A DNA stretch of 64,000 bases from Oscillospiraceae bacterium (GTDB taxonomy: Bacteria > Bacillota > Clostridia > Oscillospirales > Oscillospiraceae). The position numbers and the translations under genes are program-made. The DNA lies in NCBI GenBank assembly GCA_017416245.1, contig JAFQCX010000021.1:16354-80353 (forward strand). Reading direction: 5' to 3'. Under the pieces are notes generated by a model, which did no database searches, was not told the origin of the DNA, and worked only from the letters and a program-made list of their open reading frames with translations. Shown in pieces: positions 15,697 to 23,206 of this stretch (within the stretch, counting starts at the first letter, position 1; each line of letters begins with the position of its first letter).

Positions 15697-15927
15697 TTAT
15701 TTCTTTCTGTTCCTGCCGTGCCTTCTTATGGCACGGAAAGCGCCGTAAGACTTCTGCATATAAATGCCGTTCCTCACCGCGCTTTTCTTGTCCTCAACGG
15801 CTTTCCGTCTGTCATACTCTGCCCTTTCCTCTATGTACTCCGGGCAGTGGTCATGGCACCCGGGATACCGCTTCGGCGCCACACAACCAGTACAGCACTT
15901 CACCGTCCCAACTCCTCCACATAACAC
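15697..15927 (-). CDS. Cys/His-rich small phage protein
   Basis: 76 residues. CCTGCVAPKRYPGCHDHCPE has the spacing of a compact zinc-binding fold; the rest is a basic helix (YDRRKAVEDKK ... RRHGRNRKK). Very similar short proteins occur in many Clostridia prophages. Overlaps the preceding ASCH-like gene by 28 bases. Function unknown, though the basic tail would suit RNA or DNA binding. Confidence 0.65.
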   Translation of the reverse strand: MLCGGVGTVKCCTGCVAPKRYPGCHDHCPEYIEERAEYDRRKAVEDKKSAVRNGIYMQKSYGAFRAIRRHGRNRKK

Positions 15928-16292
15928 CAGCTCTGCGGCGGTCTTGACAGACCAAACTCCGAAATGTGCCGCACCTTATATCCCGGCGTGGAGCAGTAGT
16001 CAATCATATCGGTAACATCCCAAAACCACACCTGCCCGTCGCCGGCATAAGCCTCCGCCACAGACATCGGTATACAAGCCTTCATTACCTCAACGGGATA
16101 TATCCTTGGCAAGCACCTAGCCGGTTCACGCACAACAAACTCCGCTAATATCCTGCCGCCGCTTTGGCTTTGGCAGCACAGCACGCGGAACGGTGTCTCC
16201 TTTGGGCAGGTCTTCCGCATTTCGTTGGTCTTCTTGCCGGATCTTATATTGCTTAAATGCCCTTCCTTGATAGTGGCAATAATCGTTTTCAC
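15900..16292 (-). CDS. ASCH/PUA-like phage protein
   Basis: 130 residues. The start LSNIRSGKKTNEMRKTCPKE followed by FRVLCCQSQSGGRILAEFVV matches the small phage group of ASCH (PUA-like) domains, where G-x-K-T-x-E-x-R lies on the ligand-binding face. The end has SEFGLSRPPQSWCYVEE, typical of the phage subgroup. Such proteins bind RNA or modified nucleotides; the ligand here is unknown. Confidence 0.65.
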   Translation of the reverse strand: MKTIIATIKEGHLSNIRSGKKTNEMRKTCPKETPFRVLCCQSQSGGRILAEFVVREPARCLPRIYPVEVMKACIPMSVAEAYAGDGQVWFWDVTDMIDYCSTPGYKVRHISEFGLSRPPQSWCYVEELGR

Positions 16293-16451
16293 CTATTCGC
16301 CCTCCTCCAAGAACGCAATCAGAACGGCCTTACACCACATACCTGTGGTTGCCATCCACAAAAGCAGCTTCCATTTGGACGGAAGCTCAATCAAGCGATC
16401 GTCCTTGGCGCCCATCCGCCGGAAGGTGATTAAAAAACTTCCCCGTTTCAT
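16293..16451 (-). CDS. Small phage protein, unknown
   Basis: 52 residues, MKRGSFLITFRRMGAKDDRL, then a moderately hydrophobic stretch around LLLWMATTGMWCKAVLIAFL, which could be a membrane helix. Its ATG overlaps the upstream stop (ATGA), and the last codons carry GGAGGAGGG for the next gene. Recovered by reading; no family recognised. Confidence 0.5.
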   Translation of the reverse strand: MKRGSFLITFRRMGAKDDRLIELPSKWKLLLWMATTGMWCKAVLIAFLEEGE

Positions 16452-17458
16452 CCCAATTCCCTCATCCACTGCTCCAGCACCGCCACGGTGGCCTGCTTCA
16501 GACTCTCCCCCATAGCCGGGTCAACCTCCGCCACCGTCTTTCTTGCGTCATTCATTTTGTTAAAGGTCTGCTGAACATCCTCAAACAGCGTGCGGAACAC
16601 CGCCACATCCGGATTTGCCATCTTGACTTCCTGCTGAGCCGCCTGCAGCTTTTTCTCCATCTGCGCCAGCTCCTGTGTAGCCCGCTTCTTCTCATCCTCC
16701 GCATCCTGCGCAGCCTTCTGCGCCTTCTCCAGCTGTCCTTGGATTTTCTTGGTTTCCTTTTCCGCCTTCTCGGCAGCAGTCTTGGTAGCCGCCTCCTCAG
16801 CCTCGGCCCGGAGTTTTTCCATCACGTCCTTGGGAACGACGGGATTTTCCTGCGCCTTTTTCAGCTGTTCCTTTACCTTCTGCTCCGCTTCCTGCGCCTT
16901 CTGAAGCAGCCCCTCCAGCCGCTCCACTTCCTGTTTCCGACTGTCGCACTCCTTCTCCGCATCCGCAAGCAGTTCCTCCACTTCCTCTTTTTCACTTTTG
17001 GCGTCCGTCAATTCTGTCTGCAGCTGATTGATTTGGGTGTCCTGCTCCTCGCGCTGCCGGATCAGCTCCTGGATATCCCGGGTGGACTTGTTGGCCACGT
17101 CGTTTTCCTCCGCAAACTGTTCCCGTTCCTCTGCCGGCACGCTAAGCAGTGCCAGCGCTTGGGTGTAGCTCAGATTGGCAAACGTTTGGGAATTTGCAAA
17201 ATTATCAAACAGAGAATCCTGCCCACTGCCGTATTCCCGATAAAGCTTCATCAGGTTATCGGCTGTGGACTGGGAATAATCCACCCGCTCCTGTAAGTAC
17301 TTGCCCCACTCCCCGTGGGGAATCATCGACTTTACTTCCGTGAGCCGGCGCCCCAGCTCAATGGCGGCAGTGATCAGCACCTGCTGTGTCTGCCGCTTAA
17401 TCGTGACGATCTCCGCTGTCACGATATCAACATCTCTAACCGTTACCATTTCACTCAT
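16448..17458 (-). CDS. DUF3102 coiled-coil phage protein
   Basis: 336 residues. Residues 1-130 match DUF3102: AAIELGRRLTEVKSMIPHGE, WGKYLQERVDYSQSTADNLM, then a short helix-turn region. Residues about 130-290 form a long Glu/Lys/Gln coiled coil. DUF3102 proteins resemble ParB/Noc-type regulators or Rep-associated proteins in mobile elements. Starts on the stop of the PcfJ-like gene (ATGA). A DNA-binding role is plausible. Confidence 0.75.
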   Translation of the reverse strand: MSEMVTVRDVDIVTAEIVTIKRQTQQVLITAAIELGRRLTEVKSMIPHGEWGKYLQERVDYSQSTADNLMKLYREYGSGQDSLFDNFANSQTFANLSYTQALALLSVPAEEREQFAEENDVANKSTRDIQELIRQREEQDTQINQLQTELTDAKSEKEEVEELLADAEKECDSRKQEVERLEGLLQKAQEAEQKVKEQLKKAQENPVVPKDVMEKLRAEAEEAATKTAAEKAEKETKKIQGQLEKAQKAAQDAEDEKKRATQELAQMEKKLQAAQQEVKMANPDVAVFRTLFEDVQQTFNKMNDARKTVAEVDPAMGESLKQATVAVLEQWMRELG

Positions 17459-19239
17459 GCTGTTTTACGCTCCTTCTTTTGTTGTTCTAAATACCAAGGC
17501 AAAAGAATATCTCTTTCCCATTTGGCACAAAAATCCAATACACTTTGCGGAATTTTCAACATCTTTCCGTTGTGCTCTCCGCGCAGCTCATTTCGGTATC
17601 CATGCAGCTGATTCCGCTTTGGCCGCCCTGTTAAATCGATGTCGAGGGTAAAATAGGGCGTGTTCTTCTTTTTATAGCGACGAACAAAGAATATGGTGTC
17701 CCTTCCAATTAAATGGTTCTTGCCGTAGGTGCCCACACAGTGATGCAGTATTTCACCTTCACGCACCAAATCAGCATTGCTTTTGGGGATCACAATTCTG
17801 TATTCACCGTCAGTCCATTCAAGCTTGGACAGCAGTTTTGCCCTTCGGATAAAGTTCTCTGTGTTCTTATCATCTGTAATCAGCGCAACCGCCTCACTAA
17901 GCCGATCGTGCGTTTCCAGCAGATTCCTTGGCCATAACTGAACCTCCGTTAAAGCCGCACCCGGATTCAGCTGACGCGCAAACCTTCTCGCATCGTATAA
18001 GTAGGCTACATCCGTTTTTCTAAGGCCTTGTTTTTTCAAATAACTCTCAATCTTTTCAAGATTAATAGATTTGTCTGTCTTTGCCATTTCTCTAATTGCT
18101 GAAATGCCGTCACCAAACTCTCTTAGTAACGCTGCAGCCCTGCAAGCTGGCAACGTTCCACCCAAACTGTAATACCATCTTAGTTTTTTAATATCCTCAA
18201 CCGCAGGTCCTTTCCCTGCGTGAAGCCATTCCTTAAGGTCTGCTTTTGATATACCTAATATCTCATGCGGCTTTACTTTGCCCACGTCCAGATATTTTTT
18301 AGCCTCTGACAAAACATCTGCGCTGTACCGGTATGCTTCTTTGCAGATATCCTCCACAACGCCAAACAGCCCCGCGTTCAAAAGATTTTCTACTCCGTGG
18401 AAACGCTGCCATAGGTGAATATACTGATCTGTAAATCGACCACCTGCTTTCAGGTATTGATAGATACCTGTCTTTTCGCCGGAAGTATTCGCCATTTCGG
18501 GGAGTTTCTTCTTAAAGGTATATGCACCTTTCTTTTTGTTGTTGATACTGCCCCAGTCTTGGTAACAAATTTCATCCGGCCAGCGCGATCCGTAATACTG
18601 TTTCCACGAAATATCAGCATTAGCTTGTCCGTACATACCGATTTTCCGATGGGTGTACGCTCGAAGCCCGCCATCTTTCGTGATTGCTTCTGCCATAAAC
18701 GGAACAACAGCATCTTCCTCTGTGCCGTACTCTCCAAACATTCTTCTGATTAACCAATACATAATAACGGTATGCCCGTTCACCGTTTCCAAGGTTTCAA
18801 CCATAATTTGCTTCACACGTCCGCCACGGATCTTGCTTGAATGTGTCAAAACGGCATGTGCCCCACAATATGGACACGTCATTTTCTCTCCTGCAGGTAT
18901 TCTGATTATCTGTCCGCCTTCGCCGTATCCCGCAGGATCTCCTGAAACCTCATACAGCTGGCCATCCTCCCCCTCATAAAAGAAAACTGCATCCACACCC
19001 TTTTGCTTTGCGGTTATTAATTCCTCACCGCAGGCTGAGCATCTGCACCTTGCCCTCCAGTGTCGTTTCTGTTCCGGTTCAAATAACCAGCCGTCCTCCG
19101 GGTCTATGCCGTCGTACAACTCGCAGCAGTAACTCATAATGTGGCCAAGGTCAGAGTTTACGGATTTATCATTTGCAAATTTCAAAAGGTCTTTTTCCCA
19201 AACTGAATGCTCCGGAAGGTGTAGCAAGATGTCGTCCAT
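17455..19239 (-). CDS. PcfJ-like protein
   Basis: 594 residues from ATG 19239 (GAGGTGGCGGGG upstream; the open frame extends further, but with poor start context). Two zinc-ribbon pairs lie early (CRCSACGEE, MTCPYCGAH). The C-terminal PcfJ-type region has LVREGEILHHCVGTYGKNHL and TIFFVRRYKKKNTPYFTLDI, then GYRNEL. PcfJ/PcfK come from the pCF10 conjugation operon, but homologues are common in Clostridia prophages. The molecular role is unknown. Paired here with a PcfK-like gene ten bases upstream. Confidence 0.8.
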   Translation of the reverse strand: MDDILLHLPEHSVWEKDLLKFANDKSVNSDLGHIMSYCCELYDGIDPEDGWLFEPEQKRHWRARCRCSACGEELITAKQKGVDAVFFYEGEDGQLYEVSGDPAGYGEGGQIIRIPAGEKMTCPYCGAHAVLTHSSKIRGGRVKQIMVETLETVNGHTVIMYWLIRRMFGEYGTEEDAVVPFMAEAITKDGGLRAYTHRKIGMYGQANADISWKQYYGSRWPDEICYQDWGSINNKKKGAYTFKKKLPEMANTSGEKTGIYQYLKAGGRFTDQYIHLWQRFHGVENLLNAGLFGVVEDICKEAYRYSADVLSEAKKYLDVGKVKPHEILGISKADLKEWLHAGKGPAVEDIKKLRWYYSLGGTLPACRAAALLREFGDGISAIREMAKTDKSINLEKIESYLKKQGLRKTDVAYLYDARRFARQLNPGAALTEVQLWPRNLLETHDRLSEAVALITDDKNTENFIRRAKLLSKLEWTDGEYRIVIPKSNADLVREGEILHHCVGTYGKNHLIGRDTIFFVRRYKKKNTPYFTLDIDLTGRPKRNQLHGYRNELRGEHNGKMLKIPQSVLDFCAKWERDILLPWYLEQQKKERKTA

Positions 19240-19249
19240 CCCCGCCACC

Positions 19250-19579
19250 TCACAGGAACGCAGACAGGTCCAAAACCTTGCCGGCAGGTGCTTCCTTCTT
19301 CTCTCCCGCCTCCGGCAGACCGTAAAACTTGCGGATAATGCCCTCCGCCACGTTGGGCGGTACGCAGCTGAAGCTGCCCTTCTTGTTCTTATCGGCGTAG
19401 GCCTTGATCTGCTTCTCACAATCCGCAAGGCCCATACCCTTCACGTCCAGATCCTTCTCCACCAGCTCGGCGCACCCCGGCTCCCGCCGGCAGATGTCCT
19501 TCAGCTGCTCTCCCACCATCCACGGCGCGGTATTCTCAATGCCCTTCTGCAGAGCCTCGATTTTCTCAAATACGTCCAT
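19250..19579 (-). CDS. PcfK-like protein
   Basis: 109 residues. The segment KQIKAYADKNKKGSFSCVPP followed by AEGIIRKFYGLPE is the recognisable PcfK core. An acidic, Cys-containing N-terminal helix region precedes it and LDLSAFL ends it. Directly upstream of and probably co-translated with the PcfJ-like gene. AGGAGGCTA precedes the ATG. Function unknown; the pair travels together in plasmids and phages. Confidence 0.8.
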   Translation of the reverse strand: MDVFEKIEALQKGIENTAPWMVGEQLKDICRREPGCAELVEKDLDVKGMGLADCEKQIKAYADKNKKGSFSCVPPNVAEGIIRKFYGLPEAGEKKEAPAGKVLDLSAFL

Positions 19580-19677
19580 AAAAATAGCCTCCTAAAATTT
19601 TTGTTGCGCGAAACAGGAGACTGTGATAAAATATCTCTGCAGCCTCCTGTAGGTTGTGTTGTGAAATTGTGCGGTGC

Positions 19678-19881
19678 CTAACCTTGCGCGGTGATAGGCA
19701 CCGCCTTTTTTTGCGCTCTTTTTTCGCCAAAAACAATATGTATCTCGTCCCGGGTCGTGTGATTCAGAAGCCAAAGACATCTGTCATTGCTCAGTACCAC
19801 ATTCATTCCCTTCGGAACAACATTGTTTTCCCGGCAGATTTCATTTTCCTCCGGAGTCAAATTCCGAAACTCACCGGCCAT
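19678..19881 (-). CDS. Small phage protein, DUF6906-like partner
   Basis: 67 residues, FRNLTPEENEICRENNVVPK, then GMNVVLSNDRCLWLLNHTTR. The layout (start helix, short loop, strand ending in LLNH) parallels the adjoining 19871-20065 protein, suggesting two divergent copies of one small fold. GGGAGGCGGCT precedes the ATG. A hairpin with a plus-strand T-run overlaps its 3' end. Function unknown. Confidence 0.5.
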   Translation of the reverse strand: MAGEFRNLTPEENEICRENNVVPKGMNVVLSNDRCLWLLNHTTRDEIHIVFGEKRAQKKAVPITAQG

Positions 19882-20065
19882 AGCCGCCTCCCTTCTCGCA
19901 AACGCTTGCGATTTTATCGATCATTTTGAACTGTTTTGTTTCCCTGTGGCAGATGATCAGGCTGCTGGGCAGCTCCCGAGCCACCGTCCAGTAAAGCGGC
20001 GAAAATCCCGCCTTTCGGATAGCCTCCTGCTGCGCTTTATTGGGGGTAGCATTCTTCTGCGCCAT
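19871..20065 (-). CDS. DUF6906-like small phage protein
   Basis: 64 residues from ATG 20065: MAQKNATPNKAQQEAIRKAG, then SPLYWTVARELPSSLIICHR. The N-K-x-Q...I-x-x-A-G-x-x-P-x-x-W-x-V pattern is that of short phage proteins grouped as DUF6906. Starts inside the 3' end of the upstream membrane-protein gene. A longer start at 20089 is possible. Role unknown. Confidence 0.55.
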   Translation of the reverse strand: MAQKNATPNKAQQEAIRKAGFSPLYWTVARELPSSLIICHRETKQFKMIDKIASVCEKGGGYGR

Positions 20066-20348
20066 AAGACACCATCCACTTTCCGGCAATTCGCCCCGCC
20101 ATAAAGCAGGTCATACACAGCAGCACCAGTGCTGCCGCCACCGCCACCCAGGGTGCAAGCAGGCCTGTAAACTCCAATACCATTGCCAGCGCGGCGCCCA
20201 TGGCGCAGAGCAGCGCCTTGTTGATCTGCTTGTGGAGCTTCCGTTTTGCCAGCTTTTCCTCAAACCGGCAGCGGGCGTTGTGCCGCTCCACATTGTTCAC
20301 GATGCCTTCCCACTCCGCAGGAAGTCTGATTGTTGCCTGTTGATCCAT
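20037..20348 (-). CDS. Two-helix membrane protein of the prophage early region
   Basis: 103 residues: a charged N-terminal half (RFEEKLAKRKLHKQINKAL), then two hydrophobic segments around residues 46-64 and 67-87 (ALLCAMGAALAMVLEFTGLL and PWVAVAAALVLLCMTCFMAG). Likely sits in the inner membrane with a cytoplasmic N-terminus. No known family. Confidence 0.6.
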   Translation of the reverse strand: MDQQATIRLPAEWEGIVNNVERHNARCRFEEKLAKRKLHKQINKALLCAMGAALAMVLEFTGLLAPWVAVAAALVLLCMTCFMAGRIAGKWMVSYGAEECYPQ

Positions 20349-20360
20349 ATTGTTTTCCTC

Positions 20361-20567
20361 CTATTGTAGTTGCCACCCAATGGCAGCACGTTCTTCTACC
20401 CAGCGCTTTAGGCCCTCAATTGGGATCAGCCTCCGGCTTCCCAGGACTATGACCGGGAAACCCTCCGTCCGGATGATTTGATACATTGCGGTCTTGCTGA
20501 CGCCAAGCGCCTCAGCCGCTTCCACAACGCTGTATGTAAGTTTTTGTGTCTTTATGAGGGTTCCCAT
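20361..20567 (-). CDS. Excisionase-like helix-turn-helix protein
   Basis: 68 residues: LTYSVVEAAEALGVSKTAMY, then GFPVIVLGSRRLIPIEGLKRW. This is the HTH_17/excisionase fold (AEALGVSxxxxYxxI...FPxxxxGxRxxIxxxxLxxW) of Xis-like proteins. GGAGGATTTT precedes ATG. First gene of the leftward early operon shown, and the obvious candidate for directing integrase toward excision, although HTH_17 proteins also serve as regulators. Confidence 0.7.
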   Translation of the reverse strand: MGTLIKTQKLTYSVVEAAEALGVSKTAMYQIIRTEGFPVIVLGSRRLIPIEGLKRWVEERAAIGWQLQ

Positions 20568-20592
20568 AAAATCCTCCTTTCTGTATTGTTAG

Positions 20593-20621
20593 TTGCACTC
20601 TCCTGTCGGTTTTGGTAAAAT
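20593..20621 (+). promoter_or_regulatory. Promoter of the Cas2-like gene
   Basis: TTGCAC and TAAAAT separated by 17 bases, followed by AAAGGAGGTGAAAAT just before ATG 20644. The gene faces against the surrounding leftward operon, so an own promoter is expected. Confidence 0.65.
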
Positions 20622-20643
20622 ATCCCCGAAAGGAGGTGAAAAT

Positions 20644-20922
20644 ATGGTCTACATCGTTACTTATGACCTCAACAACCCCGGTCAGAATTACGAAAATGTG
20701 ATTCAAGCCATCAAGGACGCATCCACAGGTGTTTGGTGCACTTTTTGGAAGTCTTCATTCCTAATCAAATCCAACTATCAAACTGCTCAGGAAGTCTTTG
20801 ATAGAATCAAACCGCATCTCGATAAGAATGACCGATGTTTGGTTATAGAGTGCACAAGCAATATGCAGGGATGGCTTTCAAACAGCGAGTGGGATTACAT
20901 TAAGGACAATATTCTTGGCTAA
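20644..20922 (+). CDS. Cas2-fold-like / SinR-family orphan protein
   Basis: 92 residues: MVYIVTYDLNNPGQNYENVI, a helix, TFWKSSFLIKSN, a second helix and RCLVIECTSNMQGWLS. The first strand ending in YDL and the ferredoxin-like beta-alpha-beta order resemble Cas2/VapD-type proteins often annotated 'SinR family'. No CRISPR array or cas1 is in the window. The gene has its own promoter and strong ribosome binding site and faces against the early operon, as accessory ('moron') genes do. Nuclease or toxin activity is only a family-level possibility. Confidence 0.6.
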   Translation: MVYIVTYDLNNPGQNYENVIQAIKDASTGVWCTFWKSSFLIKSNYQTAQEVFDRIKPHLDKNDRCLVIECTSNMQGWLSNSEWDYIKDNILG

Positions 20923-21085
20923 ACCCCTCGTTGTTGATTCCATTGGAATCGTGAGGAACAAATGCAGGCTCTGCTGATGTCTTTGCCCCCATCTCGCTTC
21001 CAGTGCAATCATCCCCTTGCCGCTCTTGTAGTTCCAATACAAGGGCGGCAATTTCCTTTGCATTGCCTTTAATCGTTACTTCCAT
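20900..21085 (-). CDS. Small phage early protein
   Basis: 61 residues, MEVTIKGNAKEIAALVLELQ, preceded by AAAAGGAGGTGAAAAT, the same leader bases as the facing Cas2-like gene. Short proteins with this KGxxKEIAALVLxLQERQ start are common at the head of Clostridia prophage early operons. The 3' end overlaps the Cas2-like gene antisense by 23 bases. Function unknown. Confidence 0.6.
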   Translation of the reverse strand: MEVTIKGNAKEIAALVLELQERQGDDCTGSEMGAKTSAEPAFVPHDSNGINNEGFSQEYCP

Positions 21086-21749
21086 ATTTTCACCTCCTTT
21101 TCCGTCCGCAATATCGGACTATTTATGCGTTAATCTTTTGGTGAATTGGAAGACAGCAATTCATCAACAGTAACGCCGAAGTACTCCGCCACCTTCTGTA
21201 CATTCTCAATTTATCGCCGTAGCCTTTCATCCCCAATGCACTTTGCAGATTTTCACCTTTCTATCTTGCGTTACCGTAACCACGTCCTCAAATATCAATA
21301 GTTTGCATTTTTTTAGGAAATGCTTGCATATTTGTCAGATTTGTGTTATTTTGTAAATATGCCTGAAGGGCACAGGAAGGAGTGGTTATTATGACCAAAC
21401 TTTTGACTTTGCCCGTTCCCATAGATTGAGGTCGCAATTGTGGTGCCAAAGCACATTAAACTGGATCTAAATGTAACTAGAGTACGGCGTTATTACGGGT
21501 GGCAAACCGGATGAATACGGCCCCGGTCGGTAATCGGAATATAATAATTATCGCACCGTACATATAGTTCCTCGCTCCTTGTCGGCATTTGGGCATGCAG
21601 AACCAAAACTGCGAAAGTGATAGGGTGCTCCATAGAATCGCAAGGCGTTATCTTGCGTGGTGAAAACCTGCAAAGTACATTGGGTAAAAAAATTGGCGAA
21701 ATAGCTATCAAGAATAACGCTCTTGGTGGCTATTTTTTGATTGTTGACC
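21086..21749. other. Decayed immunity-region segment without an intact gene
   Basis: No intact gene. It holds a frameshifted XRE relic (21130-21260), an operator-like TTGCGTTACCGTAA (21266-21279), a twelve-codon plus-strand reading after GGAAGGAGTGG, and on the plus strand near 21655 TGGTGAAAACCTGCAAAGTA, which resembles the relic's GGTGAAAATCTGCAAAGTGC in opposite orientation. Looks like remains of earlier repressor genes. Confidence 0.5.
21130..21260 (-). pseudogene. Frameshifted XRE-type repressor remnant
   Basis: Minus-strand reading gives GENLQSALGMKGYGDK, then after a frame change ENVQKVAEYFGVTVDELLSS and a stop. The second part is the standard C-terminal end of an XRE helix-turn-helix domain (EYFGVTVDELL). 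No start or intact N-terminus is visible. Its place, next to the functional switch, marks it as a replaced regulator. Confidence 0.65.
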
Positions 21750-21971
21750 TTACGTTTCCGCAAGTTCTCCCTCAAAAAAAATAGCGTCTGCTTCTTCCGC
21801 AGATAGTGAAAGAATCATCCTAATGTGATGAATCTCAGACCGTGTAAAATCGCTCTCTCCATTCATTTTCCTTGTTAAAGTAGCAGGATTTACACCAATA
21901 TCAGTAGCTAAACCTCCCAATGTTTTACCTTTTGCTACGACCTTTGCGCGAAACGCATTTTTATTAAACAT
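21750..21971 (-). CDS. Cro-like XRE/HTH regulator
   Basis: 73 residues from ATG 21971 with AAGGAGGGAATAAT upstream. The helix-turn-helix is TLGGLATDIGVNPATLTRKM, followed by FTRSEIHHIRMILSLSAEEA. It is divergent from the CI-like gene across a shared operator region, and it faces the lytic genes. That arrangement is the classic one for Cro. Its promoter (22009-22037) has near-consensus elements. Confidence 0.75.
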   Translation of the reverse strand: MFNKNAFRAKVVAKGKTLGGLATDIGVNPATLTRKMNGESDFTRSEIHHIRMILSLSAEEADAIFFEGELAET

Positions 21972-21990
21972 ACGATTATTCCCTCCTTCC

Positions 21991-22050
21991 TTGCGTTTAC
22001 GTAAGTCAAATATATCATTCCATTTTTTGTTTGTCAATACGTAAACGCAA
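21991..22050. promoter_or_regulatory. Operator pair and leftward promoter of the phage switch
   Basis: TTGCGTTTACGTAA at 21991-22004 and its inverted partner TACGTAAACGCAA at 22038-22050 flank a minus-strand promoter: TTGACA (complement of 22032-22037), a 17-base spacer and TATATT (complement of 22009-22014). One operator lies at the likely start site, the other just upstream of -35. A half site AACGCAA is at 22085-22091. Confidence 0.75.
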
Positions 22051-22070
22051 ATTATTTTGTTTTTTTGCCT

Positions 22071-22101
22071 TTGTCTATTGCAAAAACGCAAGATTTATGA
22101 T
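22071..22101 (+). promoter_or_regulatory. Probable rightward promoter of the CI-like gene
   Basis: TTGTCT and TATGAT with 19 bases between, containing AAAAACGCAA, a half copy of the operator. Weaker than the divergent leftward promoter, as expected for a maintenance promoter. The -35 choice is uncertain. Confidence 0.45.
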
Positions 22102-22129
22102 AGTATGCACTCAAAGGAAGGTGTTTACA

Positions 22130-22510
22130 ATGGAAATCAAGGATATTCTTAAGCACAGGCGTATTGAATTAGAACTAACACAATTGGATGTCGCAACTGC
22201 TGTTGGAGTAAGCGAAGCTACAGTTTCTCGTTGGGAATCTGGCGATATTGCCAATATGAGGCGAAGCAGAATCGCTGCTTTAGCTAGAGTTTTACAAATT
22301 TCCCCCTCTGTAATTATGGGATGGAATGAGGATACTTCTACGCAAAACACCAATTCCCCTTCTCGCCCCTATGAAGCTGGTGCGCGCGATATTCTGGATG
22401 AGATCGATATTGGATTTTATCAGGGTTTCAAGGAGCTGGACGAGGCAGACAAAGAAGTCCTTCGCGATATGGTCCGGGTTATGCGCGAACGCCGCACAAA
22501 CAAAAAATAA
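22130..22510 (+). CDS. CI-like XRE repressor
   Basis: 126 residues. HTH domain 1-65: KHRRIELELTQLDVATAVGV then SEATVSRWESGDIANMRRSR. The C-terminal tail LDEIDIGFYQGFKELDEADK ... RDMVRVMRERR is almost the same as the tail of the XRE protein at 25373-25720. There is no LexA/S24 peptidase domain, so induction would not be by self-cleavage. Divergent from the Cro-like gene. Candidate lysogeny repressor. Confidence 0.75.
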   Translation: MEIKDILKHRRIELELTQLDVATAVGVSEATVSRWESGDIANMRRSRIAALARVLQISPSVIMGWNEDTSTQNTNSPSRPYEAGARDILDEIDIGFYQGFKELDEADKEVLRDMVRVMRERRTNKK

Positions 22511-22537
22511 TACATCTTGATTTAGGGAATCATTGTT

Positions 22538-22732
22538 ATGGAAGCTTTTATTTTATGCATTATCTTCGCTTTCGTGATGCTTATCATTATCAGCCTTAAG
22601 GACAAAGAAAACCCATTAGAAAATATTGCGAAGTTTTTTCAGGATTGGTGGGACAATTACAGATTGCCATCAATTTGGGCTGCGATTGGACTTGCAATAT
22701 TAGCTATCTTCGGTTTTGTAATTTGCGGATAA
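22538..22732 (+). CDS. Small two-pass membrane protein in the lysogeny operon
   Basis: 64 residues with two hydrophobic segments (ILCIIFAFVMLIIISL near the start and WAAIGLAILAIFGFVICG at the end) joined by a charged linker. Lies 27 bases after the repressor gene on the same strand, so it is probably expressed in the lysogen. Membrane proteins here often act in superinfection exclusion (inference). Confidence 0.6.
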   Translation: MEAFILCIIFAFVMLIIISLKDKENPLENIAKFFQDWWDNYRLPSIWAAIGLAILAIFGFVICG

Positions 22733-22782
22733 CTTTCTTTCCTTTCCAAAGCCATAAACTATATGATAAGGAGATAGAAAAT

Positions 22783-23181
22783 ATGGACTACGAGACAACA
22801 CAAAAAGAGATTTCCCGTCTTAAACAGTTATACCATCTGCGCAAAAAGGAATTTGATACCGCCGCAAGAAATCGTTATCTTCTGCCTTGGCTCGGTTTCG
22901 CTGGTGTCTTCTTTTTCATATATTCTTGTTTGTCCTCAGACGACAATCTGATTATGCGCATCATTATTTGCCTAATCTTATCCGGAATTTACTGTTTTGT
23001 TAACGGCAGTGTTTTTATGTGGCTGTATAGCAAGAACAGTGAAGAGAGTGAACGCTTGGCTTCTATCGAGAAAAGTATTAACGAATTATATAACAGCACA
23101 CCCATTTTCCCCGTAGAAAGCGCCGCCGAAGAACAGCCCGACAACACCGAAGTATACGACGATGGCAAACTCCCCTTTTAA
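22783..23181 (+). CDS. Membrane protein in the lysogeny operon
   Basis: 132 residues from ATG 22783, with AAGGAGATAGAAAAT upstream. A charged N-terminal helix (EISRLKQLYHLRKKEF), two membrane segments (about 40-57 and 65-85, YLLPWLGFAGVFFFIY and IIICLILSGIYCFVNGSVF), then a soluble acidic tail. Expressed with the repressor; a superinfection-exclusion or host-protection role is possible but unsupported by any motif. Confidence 0.6.
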   Translation: MDYETTQKEISRLKQLYHLRKKEFDTAARNRYLLPWLGFAGVFFFIYSCLSSDDNLIMRIIICLILSGIYCFVNGSVFMWLYSKNSEESERLASIEKSINELYNSTPIFPVESAAEEQPDNTEVYDDGKLPF

Positions 23182-23206
23182 ATTTCCATAAAACAAATAT
23201 ATCTCT

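Noticed and set aside
20644-20922. True CRISPR-Cas system
   Set aside because: The protein resembles the Cas2 fold, but there is no repeat array, cas1 or leader in the window.
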